Positions 43,301 to 53,543 of a stretch of 64,000 nt of DNA are shown piece after piece. Source of the stretch: Mesorhabditis belari (lineage: Eukaryota > Nematoda > Chromadorea > Rhabditida > Rhabditidae). The position numbers were made by a program, and so were the translations under genes. The stretch's first letter is position 1; each line of letters begins with the position of its first letter. The DNA is taken from NCBI GenBank assembly GCA_958450365.1, contig CAUEEP010000934.1, positions 422,001-486,000 of the forward strand, given 5' to 3'. The notes below the pieces were generated by a model. The model was not told where the DNA came from. It saw only the letters and a program-made list of their open reading frames with translations, and made no database searches.

Positions 43301-46132
43301 ACCAAATACTGGCTGGATGTTTTGAGACTGACGTGTAGTTTGATCTCTCAAGTTAAAGAGCGCTCCGCGCGACTAACGTCACGCCTCGCGCCCTGCAACA
43401 ATACTGGGATCTATCTCTTAATTCTTTAAAGCAATATCGGGACCAACCCTGATACCCTCCGCAGCAATAACCACATCTATACTGGATGCGCTCGGCGCGA
43501 CTAACGTCACAACGCGCCTCCCCCTTCCCTTCTAAGACCCCTGTAACAATGCCTTCACCTGAGGCAACCCAAATTTGCATACTTCAACTCCATGCTTGAA
43601 AAAATCTAAAGCAATCCAGAGTGTGGCGAACAGACAGACGGACACTTCTCTTTTATATAAGGTGCGTTGCAAAATGATAAGACCACCCCTAAATTTTACA
43701 ATTTTTGGCTGTGGAACTTAATAACGCAAAATAGCTTTTAAATCCTAGAAATATACAAAAATAGGCATAAATACCGTTTCTAACGTTATTTGAATAAATT
43801 GCAACAAAATTATCACAATTTCTTTATTTAACACCTGTTGCAAAATGATAGAACCACATAAAAAATAACAATAAATTTGAGAATAAACAAAAGGAAAACA
43901 TGAATGAAAAATTCTTTGATAATCAATAGAGGCTCCCTTTTTCTCGATGACGTCGAGAAATCGACTTTTCATCGAGTTCACCAAGTTTTAAAGCGCTTGT
44001 GGTGGAATTCAGGTCCAAGCTTGCAAAATTGCTTTCTTGAATTGCAAAATCGTGTCGTAAGTCTTTCAATTAGCATAAATATTCGGAAAGGAAGTATTTA
44101 ATCCGCAAGGATGTCCTGGTAATCGTTCGAGTTCGTGCGACAAGTCACAAATTCTAAACCAAGAACGTTATCCACATTGAAAGAGTGCTTTTGTGGACAG
44201 GAGCTCCAATTTGTACCTTGACGTCCTGTAGCGACAGCACCGAATTCGACAACAGACGTCCCATATCATTTTTTAGTTATTTAAAATCAAAAATCGCCCA
44301 CCGCACATGATGGAAAAATATGTGGTGGCTATAACCCATAAGTACCCTTCTTTTATTGATTTACAAGCACTTTCTTATTCTTTCCAAAGTTTGATTTTTT
44401 AGAAATGGAACTCGACGGCGATTTCGACAAACAATTTCGAATTTCGTACAAAGCAAGAACACTATCAATTCGAAAAGGATGCTCGAGTTTGGAACGCTTA
44501 ATGCAAAGAGAATTTTCTCGTGCCTGAAGATGAAATAAGAGTGCTTTTGTGGACAGGAGCTCCAATTTGTACCTTGACGTCCTGTAGCGACATCACCGAA
44601 TTCGACAACAGACGTCCCATATGCCGTTCAGCGCGGACCGTGAGCTTTCGATGACGTTCCGGAAACTTTTTCTTACCATACTTGAAAGGATCCTTCAAGA
44701 AATTTGCGACAACTTGGTGCGAGCGCTTCATTTTCTTTGCGATTTTCCGATTCGACAACTTTCTTCCTTTCAAAATCGCAATTTTCATCAGTTCGATCCG
44801 CGAAAGCAATTTTCCACGTCCCATTTTCCTAAAAAATAAAAATTAGCAAAAAAACATGGTTAATATAGGCAGAGAATTAAAAAGAAACGTGGTGGTCCTA
44901 TCATTTTGCTACAGGTACAAAATAAAGAAATAGTTAAAAAATTGTGGCTTTTAAAGTAAATGGTTTCGTAAACGGTATTTGTGCGTACTTTTGTGTATAA
45001 AATTCGAATCTATGGCATCGTTTTGCATTTCTTAGATTTAAAATCAAAAATCAAGGGTAGTCCTATCATTTTGCAACACACTGTATAGTAGATTATAAAT
45101 GCTGATGCAATTCCGATTAAAAGAGAACAAATGTTTTAAACTCCTGACTAATTAAATGTAAATTTAGCTTTGCTTAATCAGAACCTCATCTACGCAATGA
45201 ATACGGTGGTAACGTGGGCAATATGTCTTTTTGACGCACTCAACTACATGTACCAAAAAAGTATTATTCATCGAGATATAAAGCCGACAAAGTACGTTTC
45301 TTAACCTTTTGTAATCAAATACAACTTGTTTCGACTTGCCCAGATTACAGCATTTTTGTCACCAAGGATTTCACAGCAAAACTTGGAGACTTTGGAATGG
45401 CCAAAGTTATCAAAGGAACGTGCACGAAGTCGTGCGCTGGGGGAACTCGACGCTACATGAATCCACCACAATTTGAGGAAATTAACGGCATCCGACAGCC
45501 AGCCAAAAAAGTTGATTCTCATAAAAACGACGTGTACGCGCTTGGACTCGTTTTGTGGGAAATAGTCGAACGGAGGTTTGTTGGAGAAAGCTCTTTGAGC
45601 AAACTGACTATTGCTTTCTTTCAGAACGGTTTTCGTTGAATTCGATCAAGATGAAGACTTTGATCGAGATGAATTCGTGGTTAGGCTAACAATTGGCAAC
45701 ACCAAAAAGTTGGAGGCACCGCACTGTCAACAAGAGCTACAAGATGCAATTGCAAGGTATATTTATTGATTAACAACAATTTCCATGGCTATCCGACATT
45801 AATCTCCATTGATATTTACCAAAAAGTTGAAATTATTAGATCAAAGTTTCTTTGGGGAAAGTAAATGAAGATAAAGAGCATCTGTAGTAGATCAGAGTAC
45901 AAAATTTTAGCTGTACACTTTTTGATTACAACGAACGAGAGGTGGCCAGTGTTATTCTCGCAAAGCTGACTCAAATAGAAGCGGTGAGCACTTTAAATTA
46001 TTGATAATAAATGATTAAATTTAGAAGAATTTATTCATATCTGAACTGCCGTTTATGCCGATTGAAGAAACTTTGGAAAGGATAATTCACCCGATCGATT
46101 TCGATGGGAGAATGAATAAGAGTTCAGCTTGA
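37350..46132 (+). CDS. Single-pass protein with two tandem kinase domains (5' end incomplete)
   Basis: In-frame exons: 37350-37426, 37494-37652, 39311-39378, 40229-40294, 40390-40565, 40606-40732, 40773-40935, 40974-41035, 41584-41715, 42581-42659, 42699-42899, 42945-43054, 43093-43280, 45168-45291, 45351-45575, 45625-45756, 45911-45983, 46025-46132 (about 755 aa). TM helix WISTILIIVLGLLLSILFLL then KKSWKRR. Kinase 1: GSHGDVYEW loop, AVVKYL lysine, HQDIKPEN, DFGFIK, then linker ILRPIGFDGT. Kinase 2: GEGAYGKVYEL, VVVKEL, HRDIKPTN, DFGMAK, then tail IIHPIDFDG. Exon lengths match the upstream receptor kinase (127/127/124; 132/132/132; 73/73), showing tandem duplication. The junction at 40935/40974 lacks an AG acceptor (CCG/GAA). 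Ectodomain exons upstream were not found. Alternatives: two genes, or a decaying first domain. Confidence 0.65.
37832..39080 (+). mobile_element. maT-like Tc1/mariner element with broken transposase
   Basis: Short inverse ends AGAATTATGGGTG and CACCTATAATTCT. A transposase frame from 37973 starts MVRSSLHRQSIMELHRKGES, includes a helix-turn-helix, SDRSICRVIKDKLKLKPYK and TLFTDEKIFTVEG (first Asp), then a stop near 38461. The C-terminal part, in another frame at 38749-38979, has DFKPMNYSVWFVLEAEAYGK and LKKALLKAWDNLDPAYLV. It sits in an intron of the dual-kinase gene. Confidence 0.75.
39497..40214. mobile_element. Mariner-type MITE
   Basis: ATTAGGTTGGAAAGAAAGTTC and GAACTTTCTTTCCAACCTAAT are exact inverses, followed inwards by GTAGAAAAAGTTTG and CAAACTTTTTCTGAG. 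No transposase. A CTTCAG run lies at 39658-39690. It ends 15 bases before the exon at 40229. Confidence 0.75.
41078..41519. mobile_element. TACCGTAAAT-type TIR element in the kinase-1 region
   Basis: The left end TACCGTAAATGCGTGAATGC... GTCATAGAATGACA pairs with TGTCATTCTAATACAGCATTCACGGTA. CCCCACAAGGTGGGTCTAAAGTC is present twice inside (41335 and 41449). It lies in the intron 41036-41583. Confidence 0.65.
41805..42530 (-). pseudogene. Mariner transposase remnant (minus strand)
   Basis: Starts with TATTGGGTTGGTGGGTTGGT. Minus-strand pieces include RKIIFQHDNARPHVSKMIRS (second catalytic Asp motif) near 42130-42210 and an earlier DGG-KWILTINF block near 42440. It has stops and frameshifts. 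It lies in the dual-kinase intron 41716-42580. Confidence 0.65.
43281..43659. other. GC-rich insert in kinase-2 intron
   Basis: A stretch less AT-rich than its flanks in which GCGCGACTAACGTCAC occurs twice (43367 and 43496), with nearby matches TGCAACAATACTGGGATC / TGTAACAATGCCTTCACC. Probably an unidentified repeat. No coding assigned. Confidence 0.4.
43660..45081 (-). mobile_element. Tc3-like transposon, rearranged (right-arm copy)
   Basis: Ends GGTGCGTTGCAAAATGATAA and TCCTATCATTTTGCAACACA are inverse. The minus strand codes the start of the transposase from 44824 (MGRGKLLSRIELMKIAILKG) and matches the left-arm copy. The segment with CTCCAATTTGTACCTTGACG is present twice (44205 and 44550), showing internal rearrangement. 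No intact transposase. It sits in the intron between the kinase-2 exons 43093-43280 and 45168-45291. Confidence 0.75.
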
Positions 46133-46164
46133 AAATCGGAGCTCTCTTTTTGTCATCGTACCTC

Positions 46165-46170
46165 AATAAA
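46165..46170 (+). terminator. Probable polyadenylation signal of the dual-kinase gene
   Basis: AATAAA 33 bases after the stop codon at 46132, before the minisatellite starts. Confidence 0.5.
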
Positions 46171-46259
46171 TTATTTTTGGAGATAAGATTATCGTAGTTT
46201 GAAGAAAAGGGGACACGTTTTAGAAAACAGATTACAGATCTCAAAAGTTGGTTTCTATT

Positions 46260-46815
46260 TGATTGGTTATGGTTCCTATTTGGTTCCTATTTGGTTCCCA
46301 TTTGATTCCTCCTTGGTTCCTCCTTGGTTCCTCTTTGGTCCCTGTTTGGTTCCTATTTGGTTCCTATTTGGCTCCTGTTTGATTCTTTATCGTCCTATTT
46401 GGTTCCCATTTGGTTCCCATTTGGTTCCTCCTTGGTTCCTATTTCGTACCTATTTGGTTCTTTATCGTCCTGTTTGGTTCCCATTTGATTCCTCCTTGGT
46501 TCCTATTTGGTTCCCATTTGGTTCCTTTTTGGTTGGTTATGGTTCCCATTTGGTTCCTCCTTGGTTCCTCCTTGGTTCCTGTTTGGTTCTTTATCGTTCT
46601 GTTTGGTTCCCATTTGGTTCCTCCTTGGTTCCTCTTTGGTTCCTGTTTGGTTCCTATTTGGCTCCTGTTTGATTCTTTATCGTCCTATTTGGTTCCCATT
46701 TGCTTCCTCCTTGGTTCCTGTTTGGTTCCTGTTTGGTTCTTTATCGTCCTGTTTGGTTCCCATTTGGTTCCTCCTTGGTTCCTATTTCGTTCCTATTTGG
46801 TTCTTTATTGGTTCC
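46260..46815. repeat. 11-bp minisatellite (GGTTCCTATTT), right-arm copy
   Basis: Inverse complement of 26590-27145. The right copy has at least one extra GGTTCCCATTT unit near 46400. The plus-strand open frames (up to 172 codons) are repeat read-through. Confidence 0.85.
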
Positions 46816-47151
46816 TAGATGAGCATTTTTGGAAACTAGAATTTGAAGAAATAAACCAAATTTTTCAAATAGTTTCCCGAAATTTTGAATTCCTGAAATT
46901 TTGCTTTAAAATTGTTTGTTTTTGCTAAAATTTGTTGCTAAAAATATGCGTTTTTGCGTTTGAGCAGAATCCCAATTTTCGATTAGCTGAATGTCTTTAG
47001 CTTTTTTTTCTTTGAGATTTGTAGACTTTAAAAATTTATGTAAATTTCATAAAATATCAAAATGAAAAGAAAAATAGAAAAGAAAAGAATAATAGAAATA
47101 TTTCTATTAGTAAAATCGAAAAGTTGGTTGAGTATCTTTTTTGCAAACGTT

Positions 47152-47330
47152 TCCTGCGAGAAATGTGATGGTACGCGAGAATTTTACCCACCGGAAAGTG
47201 ATGATGCGCGGGAAATGCTAGCAATTTTGCATTTAATCTAAATTTTCATTTTTTTCATTCATCTCATTCCTAAAAGGTGCTCAAAACTGACGAGGAAAAG
47301 CGCCTTTTGCTGAAAGAATTAGGAAAGTAA
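47152..47330 (+). CDS. Exon-like fragments next to the duplication breakpoint
   Basis: An open stretch starting at the breakpoint reads CEKCDGTREFYPPESDDARE, then MLAILHLI and stop. After an acceptor-like CCTAAAAG at 47276 a second stretch reads VLKTDEEKRLLLKELGK and stop (47277-47330). Both look protein-like in composition but no donor GT lies between them and no family is recognised. It may be the remains of a gene cut by the duplication. Confidence 0.3.
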
Positions 47331-47905
47331 ATAGCAACAACAACAAGCAATACAATTGCTGAAAACGGAAACGTACCACTCTACGAATGGAAGCATTCAA
47401 TTATGTTGTTGCTATTTACTTTCCTTTTTTTTATTGCTTTGTTCATTCATTGTTACTTTTAAACAATATTACTTTTATAGAGCGAAATCATAAAAAGATT
47501 TACCTATTTTATAAAGCGTTGACTTTTAAACACGAGTCTTTTGCAATTTCAAACCACATCAAACAGTACTCATTTTTATTAACAGCTCGAAAGAAGAGAG
47601 CTAATTCAAAAATGAGTGAATCAGTCCCTTTCGTCGATCTATCCTGAGCACGAAGTACCCGTCTGGTAGCAGCCCCACATACCGAATGTTTGCTGAAAGT
47701 ACAGAAATTGATTTCATTTAGAATATTACTTTGAAAGATTAATATCAAAAATTACGCAAGCCACTATTCGACAATCAATCTACATTTCGTTTGTTTTTCT
47801 GTTCAAATATCTAGCAAACTTTGTCATTACAGAATAATACTATTGACTAGACGAGAAATCTGTCGGTCCTTTTTTTTTGCCGTTGGCAATTTACGGTTTT
47901 TCCTG
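47331..47905. other. Non-coding
   Basis: A short inverted pair, GGAAAGTAAATAGCAACAAC (47322) and GTTGTTGCTATTTACTTTCC (47405), lies at the left. Nothing else recognised. Confidence 0.35.
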
Positions 47906-48184
47906 TTTTTCTCAGCACCAACCCTTAGATTTTGACTATGTTGACTATCATTTGATGCAGAATAAAATTGCGCGTCGAATGATACCAAAATCAACTCTAA
48001 ATATAATATCCATGCAAAGTTGTTGGCTAAAAACCTACACTCCGCTCATGATGGGTGGGACTTAACCTTTTGCCTCATAATTTTGCATGGATGTTATATT
48101 TTGAGTTGATTTTGGTATCATTCGACGCGTAATTTTATTCTGCATTGGATGGTAGTCAAAATCGAGGGTTGGTGCTGAAAAAAA
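47906..48184. mobile_element. Fold-back MITE
   Basis: CAGCACCAACCCTTAGATTTTGAC pairs with the end GTCAAAATCGAGGGTTGGTGCTG, and ATTCTGCATCAAATGATAG is matched inwards. A fragment of one arm is at 13643-13740. Confidence 0.7.
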
Positions 48185-48317
48185 CACTTAAAACCTTAAA
48201 TAAAACGACAAAAAAGACCTACTCTGACACTTGAGCTCTTGAATAATAATGTGAAATAGAAAACGGATTACGATAAAACTGTATATCTTGAGAAACAACA
48301 AAGAATTTGATTTCTCA

Positions 48318-48640
48318 AGAGAAGCTCAAGAGGAGCTCAAGAGTAGCTCAAGAGAAGCTCAAGAGGAGCTCAAGAGGAGCTCAAGAGGAGCTCAAGAGGA
48401 GCTCAAGAGTAGCTCAAGAGAAGCTCAAGAGGAGCTCAAGAGGAGCTCAAGAGGAGCTCAAGAGGAGCTCAAGAGGAGCTCAAGAGGAGCTCAAGAGGAG
48501 CTCAAGAGGAGCTCAAGAGTAGCTCAAGAGAAGCTCAAGAGGAGCTCAAGAGGAGCTCAAGAGGAGCTCAAGAGGAGCTCAAGAGTAGCTCAAGAGAAGC
48601 TCAAGAGGAGCTCAAGAGGAGCTCATGAGGAGCTGAAGAG
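48318..48640. repeat. 11-bp minisatellite (AAGAGGAGCTC)
   Basis: About 29 units of AAGAGGAGCTC with variants AAGAGTAGCTC and AAGAGAAGCTC arranged in a regular higher-order order. Open frames of 71-118 codons across it are read-through. Confidence 0.8.
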
Positions 48641-48989
48641 TTGATCTGAAAAATATGATTACCTCGTAATTGAATCTGGCTCTAATACTCAAATTTGAGG
48701 CTTTTCTTTTGAAAACTCAACTCATAAACCTTTTAACAGTTAGGCTTCCTTTTTTTGCTTTGACTATTTCTTAGCAAATCATGAAATCTTTTTCGAAACA
48801 TAGCTCAATCAATTCAATTATTTTCTAAAATCAGCAGAAACTAGCGAAAATTGCATTGCAAAATTGCAACTAGCAACTAGCTTTTCAAAAAAAGTATGAT
48901 TTAAATTAGTCACTAGTTAGTTTATATTAGTTTACATTAGTTTACATTATATTAATCAAGAAATTCGTGCTAGCTGTTTAGTTTTTCTA

Positions 48990-49526
48990 CAGGGTGCGTC
49001 ATAATTATTGCAACAAGATACTCAAGGCATTGCACACCAAGAAGTTTCACTGGAAGAAGGATTTTTAAACAGAAATAGCTTTATTTAACAGTAACAAATA
49101 AGGAAACAAGAGATCATTCGATATGACCGCCTTTTGCCTTGATAACAGCCCTTAATCGGTTCGGATATGCCTCCACTGCGGCCCGAATGTCATCTTGAGG
49201 AATCGCCTTCCATCCTTTGGTCAAAGACTTCTTCAAAGAATCCAAACTTGTGTGTTTTCGAGAGCAGACATTAGCCTCTAAGATTGCTCAAATGGGAAAG
49301 TCCATCACATTGAGATCCGGTGAGTTTGGAGGCCATTCATCCTTGGTGATCACTGAGGGAAAGTTGGCCACACACCAGTCCTGAACCGTCTTCTTCGTGT
49401 GAGCGGGAGCTCCATCTTAGAGGTCCAATTTTGATTGTTATTGGCTTTACACGCCCATGACACGCCCGTTTTCCTGTTTGGAAAACGGTCTTTGAACTCT
49501 TGTTGCAATAATTATGACGCACCCTG
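48990..49526 (-). mobile_element. Internally deleted Tc1/mariner element, copy 2
   Basis: Same ends and same internal deletion as 24029-24562, differing at only a few positions plus a small indel near 49418 and an insertion near 49452. The minus-strand coding remnant is further broken. Confidence 0.8.
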
Positions 49527-51768
49527 TATTTGATTTAGTTTTGATGCAAAAAACTAGGCATTTGATTTATTCAACCAATTAGTTCAGTGGATTGACTAAA
49601 TTGAACGAAAAAAAAAATCAAAATCTCTATCAATGATTAACTGGATTGGACTGAAAAGAGTCAGTCCGGTCCAATCCGATCCGGTTCAGTCAAGTCCCAG
49701 CTCTAGTCAAGTCCTTGATTCTCAGCTCTAGTCAAGTCCTTGATTCTCAGCTATTGTATTCCCGACTCGTGTTGGACTGTTGGACTTGTGTTGGACTGAA
49801 CTGGATTGGAAAAAAGAAATAAAAACCAATAAATCAATCCACAGGTTGACTGGGTTTGACTGAAAAAAGTGGATTGGTTAAGAAATCTTTTTTGTTGCTT
49901 TGGCCATTGAAAAACAAGAATCTATTCGTCAATTTTTCACTCACTTCACCACATTCCGTCAAATTGGCCAACGTGGCTGTATTGGAAATATTCTCCACCC
50001 AGAAATTCATCTAAAAAAGAAATTAATGATTTTTCCATCTTATACTAGAACTTCTACAGCTTATACTACAAAAAAAATACTTTATTTTCTCTACAATACT
50101 AGGAGTTGACTAAATATGAAATTTGGTGATAGAAAAGTACAATTTATTTTGCATACTCAAGTGTAAGAACATAGAGAAAATGAGTGTTAAAGTTGAACTA
50201 CCTACCTGGAAAAGTTGATCAACTTAGATGGTTTATAACTTGAGGTATGGACGCTTAATCAACTTATGGTTAGTTTTATTGGAATCTTCATTAAATTTGA
50301 CCACAGAAAAGTAGAATTTGTTTTGTAGACTTACTGATAAAAACATAGAGAAAATTTGAGTCAAAGTTGACCTTCTAGATAGAGGTCTCGGAGTTTGGGG
50401 ACTTTTCTATTTTATTCTATAACTCGACTTCCAATTGTCAGATCGACTTGGGGTTAATTTTAAAATGATTCTTATGAAATTTGGTTATAGAAAAGTACAA
50501 TTTTCTTGGTACACTCTAGTGTAAGAACATAGAGAAAATTAGTGTCAAAGTCGAGCTACCTACCTGGAAAAGTTGATCAACTTAGATGATCTATAACTCG
50601 AGGTACAGAAGCTGAATCAACTTATGGTTGATTTTAAGTCATCTAACTGATTAGTTTAAGAGATTTGTAGTAGATTTTGTAGTAGATTTGTAAGAGAATC
50701 AAGCAATTCAATCAACATTTGTTTAAAGTATTCATTTAAAGCCTATGCAATAAATATTGTCTCTATAAACGATTATAAACGCTTGTAGAAAGCATAGAAT
50801 AATCATTTTTAAATTTTTATCATTAAAAACTGCCAGTTATAGACCTTTTTGCCAAAAGCAAACTTTAGGCTTTTGAATGAGACAAAGATTAGATGAAATC
50901 ATAATCTCTGCTTTGATAATATGCTATTTATAACAGTTTTTAGTCTTGAATAAGACTAAAAACCTGACTAAATAAGACTAAACTAAAAAAGGTTATATTT
51001 CAGTGAAGAGATGGTGGATTGAACTAATCTTGCTCCCATTCGAAAGCCCAAAGATGGCTCGATTTTTTTGGTAAAAACAGTTTGTAAAAATAGCCATTCT
51101 ACGCTTTTCTACAAGCGTTTATAGCCCGGATCTTGTAGTTTATAGCGCTCATTTCTTATATGCAATGTCTTTCAATCAATATCGACTTGAATTCGGAATG
51201 GAAATCACGAACCGAATCAGTGGAAGTTGGTGGATTTGATTTCGCACAGACCCAAACCGCTTGCAAGCAATTATTGGCTGCGAGTCTATAAACTTGTCTG
51301 TACACAAAACCACTTTGAAAACAAGTTGGTGGATTTGATTATATCGATCTAAAGCTTATCTAAATATCGATTTCTATGTATTCTAAATGTCGAATAATTG
51401 TTTTCATATCAACTCACGAGACAGTGATATCCATTGTAAGACTGCGTGTTGGTCTTTGTTGGTAATGAGAGGTGAAATCTTGCGTACATTTCTGACAACC
51501 TAAAAGCCATAGAGAAATGGAATCTTCAGAGTGGTACTGTTTTTGATAAACTTCAACTTACGGTAACGCTTTTTACAAATAAAAACTGATAGAGCTTTGT
51601 TCAAGCTATCTAAATCTTATTTAAATTTTAGGATTGATTGGTTTTAAGGTACTTAAATTAAGGTGAGAAGCTACTAAAGTAGACTGGAAAAGATCTGAGA
51701 CTGTTTGATCTGTTTGAAATGTTTGAAAACATCTAGTTTGTAAAGAATTTCTTCAAAACTCTTCTATC
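49527..51768. other. Non-coding repeats, no gene seen
   Basis: Three tandem-like copies of a block containing AAAGTACAATTTATTTTGCA and AACATAGAGAAAATGAGTG lie at 50117-50260, 50296-50390 and 50476-50625. An inverted pair (TATAAACGCTTGTAGAAAGC at 50762 and CTTTTCTACAAGCGTTTATA at 51104) bounds a fold-back of about 360 bp. CAGCTCTAGTCAAGTCCTTGATTC is duplicated near 49700. Confidence 0.45.
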
Positions 51769-52293
51769 TATTGGGTTAGGGAGAATGAGTCGGCGCCGAA
51801 AATCAAAAAAAATGTCTAAAACTTCTATTTGACTTCGTGAAATAATATGCGTTTGATATGAGTAGAATGGTTAACTAATTCTCTACAAAATCACATTTAA
51901 AAGAAAATTCAAACAGCGCCTCCGCTCAAGAAAAAGCCATTTTTTCACAAAAACTACAAACTGTGATCTAGAAAAAACCATTGGTGAGATCTTCCTGCAA
52001 ATTTGGCAACTTAAGTAATTGAATGTGCTCTATCTTTTTTATATAAACACCAAAGAAGGTTTATGTGAAAGAAACTGTTCAAATGATGAGTCGGACTCTT
52101 TGCCATTTTAACCAGCTGCGTTTGGAAGTTCATAAACTCCACGAAAGAAATGCTTTGTGGAATCTCTCAAAAGTGATTTTGTAGAGAAATAGTGGATCCT
52201 TTTGATGAAACCAAACGTATGTTTAAAGAAGGCTTTATGTGTGCAAAAAGTCCCTTTAAAGTTCGGCGCCGACTCATTCTCCCCAACCCAATA
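51769..52293. mobile_element. TIR element with TATTGGGTTAGGG ends
   Basis: The left end TATTGGGTTAGGGAGAATGAGTCGGCGCCG pairs with CGGCGCCGACTCATTCTCCCCAACCCAATA. Inner arms CTCTACAAAATCACATTT and AAGTGATTTTGTAGAG also match. It ends 25 bp before the 8-bp repeat. Confidence 0.75.
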
Positions 52294-52318
52294 CTATAAA
52301 TAAAGCAGAAGAGACGTC

Positions 52319-52576
52319 TATCCGTCTGTCCGTCTGTCCGTCTGTCCGTCTGTCCGTCTGTCCGTCTGTCCGTCTGTCCGTCTGTCCGTCTGTCCGTCTG
52401 TCCGTCTGTCCGTCTGTCCGTCTGTCCGTCTGTCCGTCTGTCCGTCTGTCCGTCTGTCCATCTGTCCGTCTGTCCATCTGGCCGTCTGTCCATCTGGCCG
52501 TCTGTCCGTCTGTCCGTCTGTCTATCTGGCCGTCTATCCATCTATCCGTCTATCCGTCTGTCCGTCTGTCTGTCGG
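52319..52576. repeat. 8-bp tandem repeat (CCGTCTGT)
   Basis: About 30 copies of CCGTCTGT, nearly perfect in the first two thirds. The minus-strand TDRRTDGQ-type open frames are read-through of this repeat. Confidence 0.85.
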
Positions 52577-52659
52577 CATTGCCATTGGCAAAAGGGATGG
52601 GGCTTAGCGTGGAAAACATGGGCCTCCTCAGTTTTTTGCAGGTAATAAAGAAAATTTAC

Positions 52660-52927
52660 CTGGAATAGTAGTAGTACCACCAGCGGTAGTTGTTGTTGAG
52701 GTAGTTGTTGAAGTTGTTGTCGTTGAGGTTGTTGTCGTTGAGGTTGTTGTCGTTGAGGTTGTTGTCGTTGAGGTTGTTGTCGTAGTAGTGGTTGTGGTGG
52801 TTGTGGTGGTTGTTGTAGTCGTGGTTGTAGTCGTGGTTGTAGTCGCTTTTGTAGTTGTGGCCTTTGTGGTTGTTGTTGGACTTGAGCACTTCAAATTCTC
52901 CATTTCTTGTTGTACACTCGCAGGAAC
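52660..52927 (-). CDS. Thr-rich (mucin-like) exon candidate
   Basis: The minus strand from 52927, after acceptor TATCTAG, reads VPASVQQEMENLKCSSP, then a long Thr-rich tract with regularly spaced Ser, then AGGTTTIPG and a donor CAG/GTAAAT at 52660 (phase 1). Low-complexity Thr tracts occur in secreted mucin-like proteins. The DNA is a GTTGTTGTC-type repeat, so this could equally be a simple repeat with an open frame. An alternative frame starts at 53005 after TTTTTTTACAG (FTLRLGSFVYDCKIGFISEK) and has the phase needed to follow the signal-peptide exon at 60371-60431. Confidence 0.3.
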
Positions 52928-53543
52928 CTAGATATTTTATACTTTTTTCTGAAATAAAACCTATTTTACAGTCATAGACAAACGAACCTAATCTAAGAGT
53001 AAATTCTGTAAAAAAAAGTCTTACGATAACAGCTACGATCAATAACAGCTACGATCAATAACATCTACGATCAATAACAGTTAACTTTCTGGCATCAAGA
53101 AAGTCTATAGTTAGATGGCACAAAGCATTGGCCAACTTTAAAAGTATTAAATCAAGCCACACACTTTCAAACTTATCAATAAAATTTGTTAAAAAGCCAA
53201 ACCTTTTTTCATTAAAACTTTTTTCTTATCTAAATTGATATCAACTTTCTTCTTTAATATCTATTTTAACTTCTAACTTTAACTAATGATATCTACGTTA
53301 ACTTCAACTTCATCTACTCGTTATAGAAATCATCTACCGAGCTCCAAAGAGGATTCACTCCGTAGACCGATAAACATTTGGTTGAGTGAAGCTTTCCTGT
53401 TCCGGTGAGATCACCTAATAGTTTTTTTTAATTATGGATAAATCATAGTGTATATTTAAATTCTCATCTAAAAAGGTGGGAATTTCTATTGCAGTTGTTT
53501 TTTAGATGGGTGGGGAGTAATAACAAGAATCTCTAAAAGTATA

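Larger units (their letters stand above)
44085..47146. repeat. Right arm of inverted segmental duplication
   Basis: Inverse match of 26287-28380. It contains the last five exons of the dual-kinase gene, the GGTTCC minisatellite and about 330 bp beyond it. Breakpoint near 47146: both arms share GGTTGAGTATCTTTT and diverge immediately after. Confidence 0.85.

Noticed and set aside
52167..52541. Open frame of TDRRTDGQ repeats
   Set aside because: Product of the CCGTCTGT repeat, with no splice or start context.
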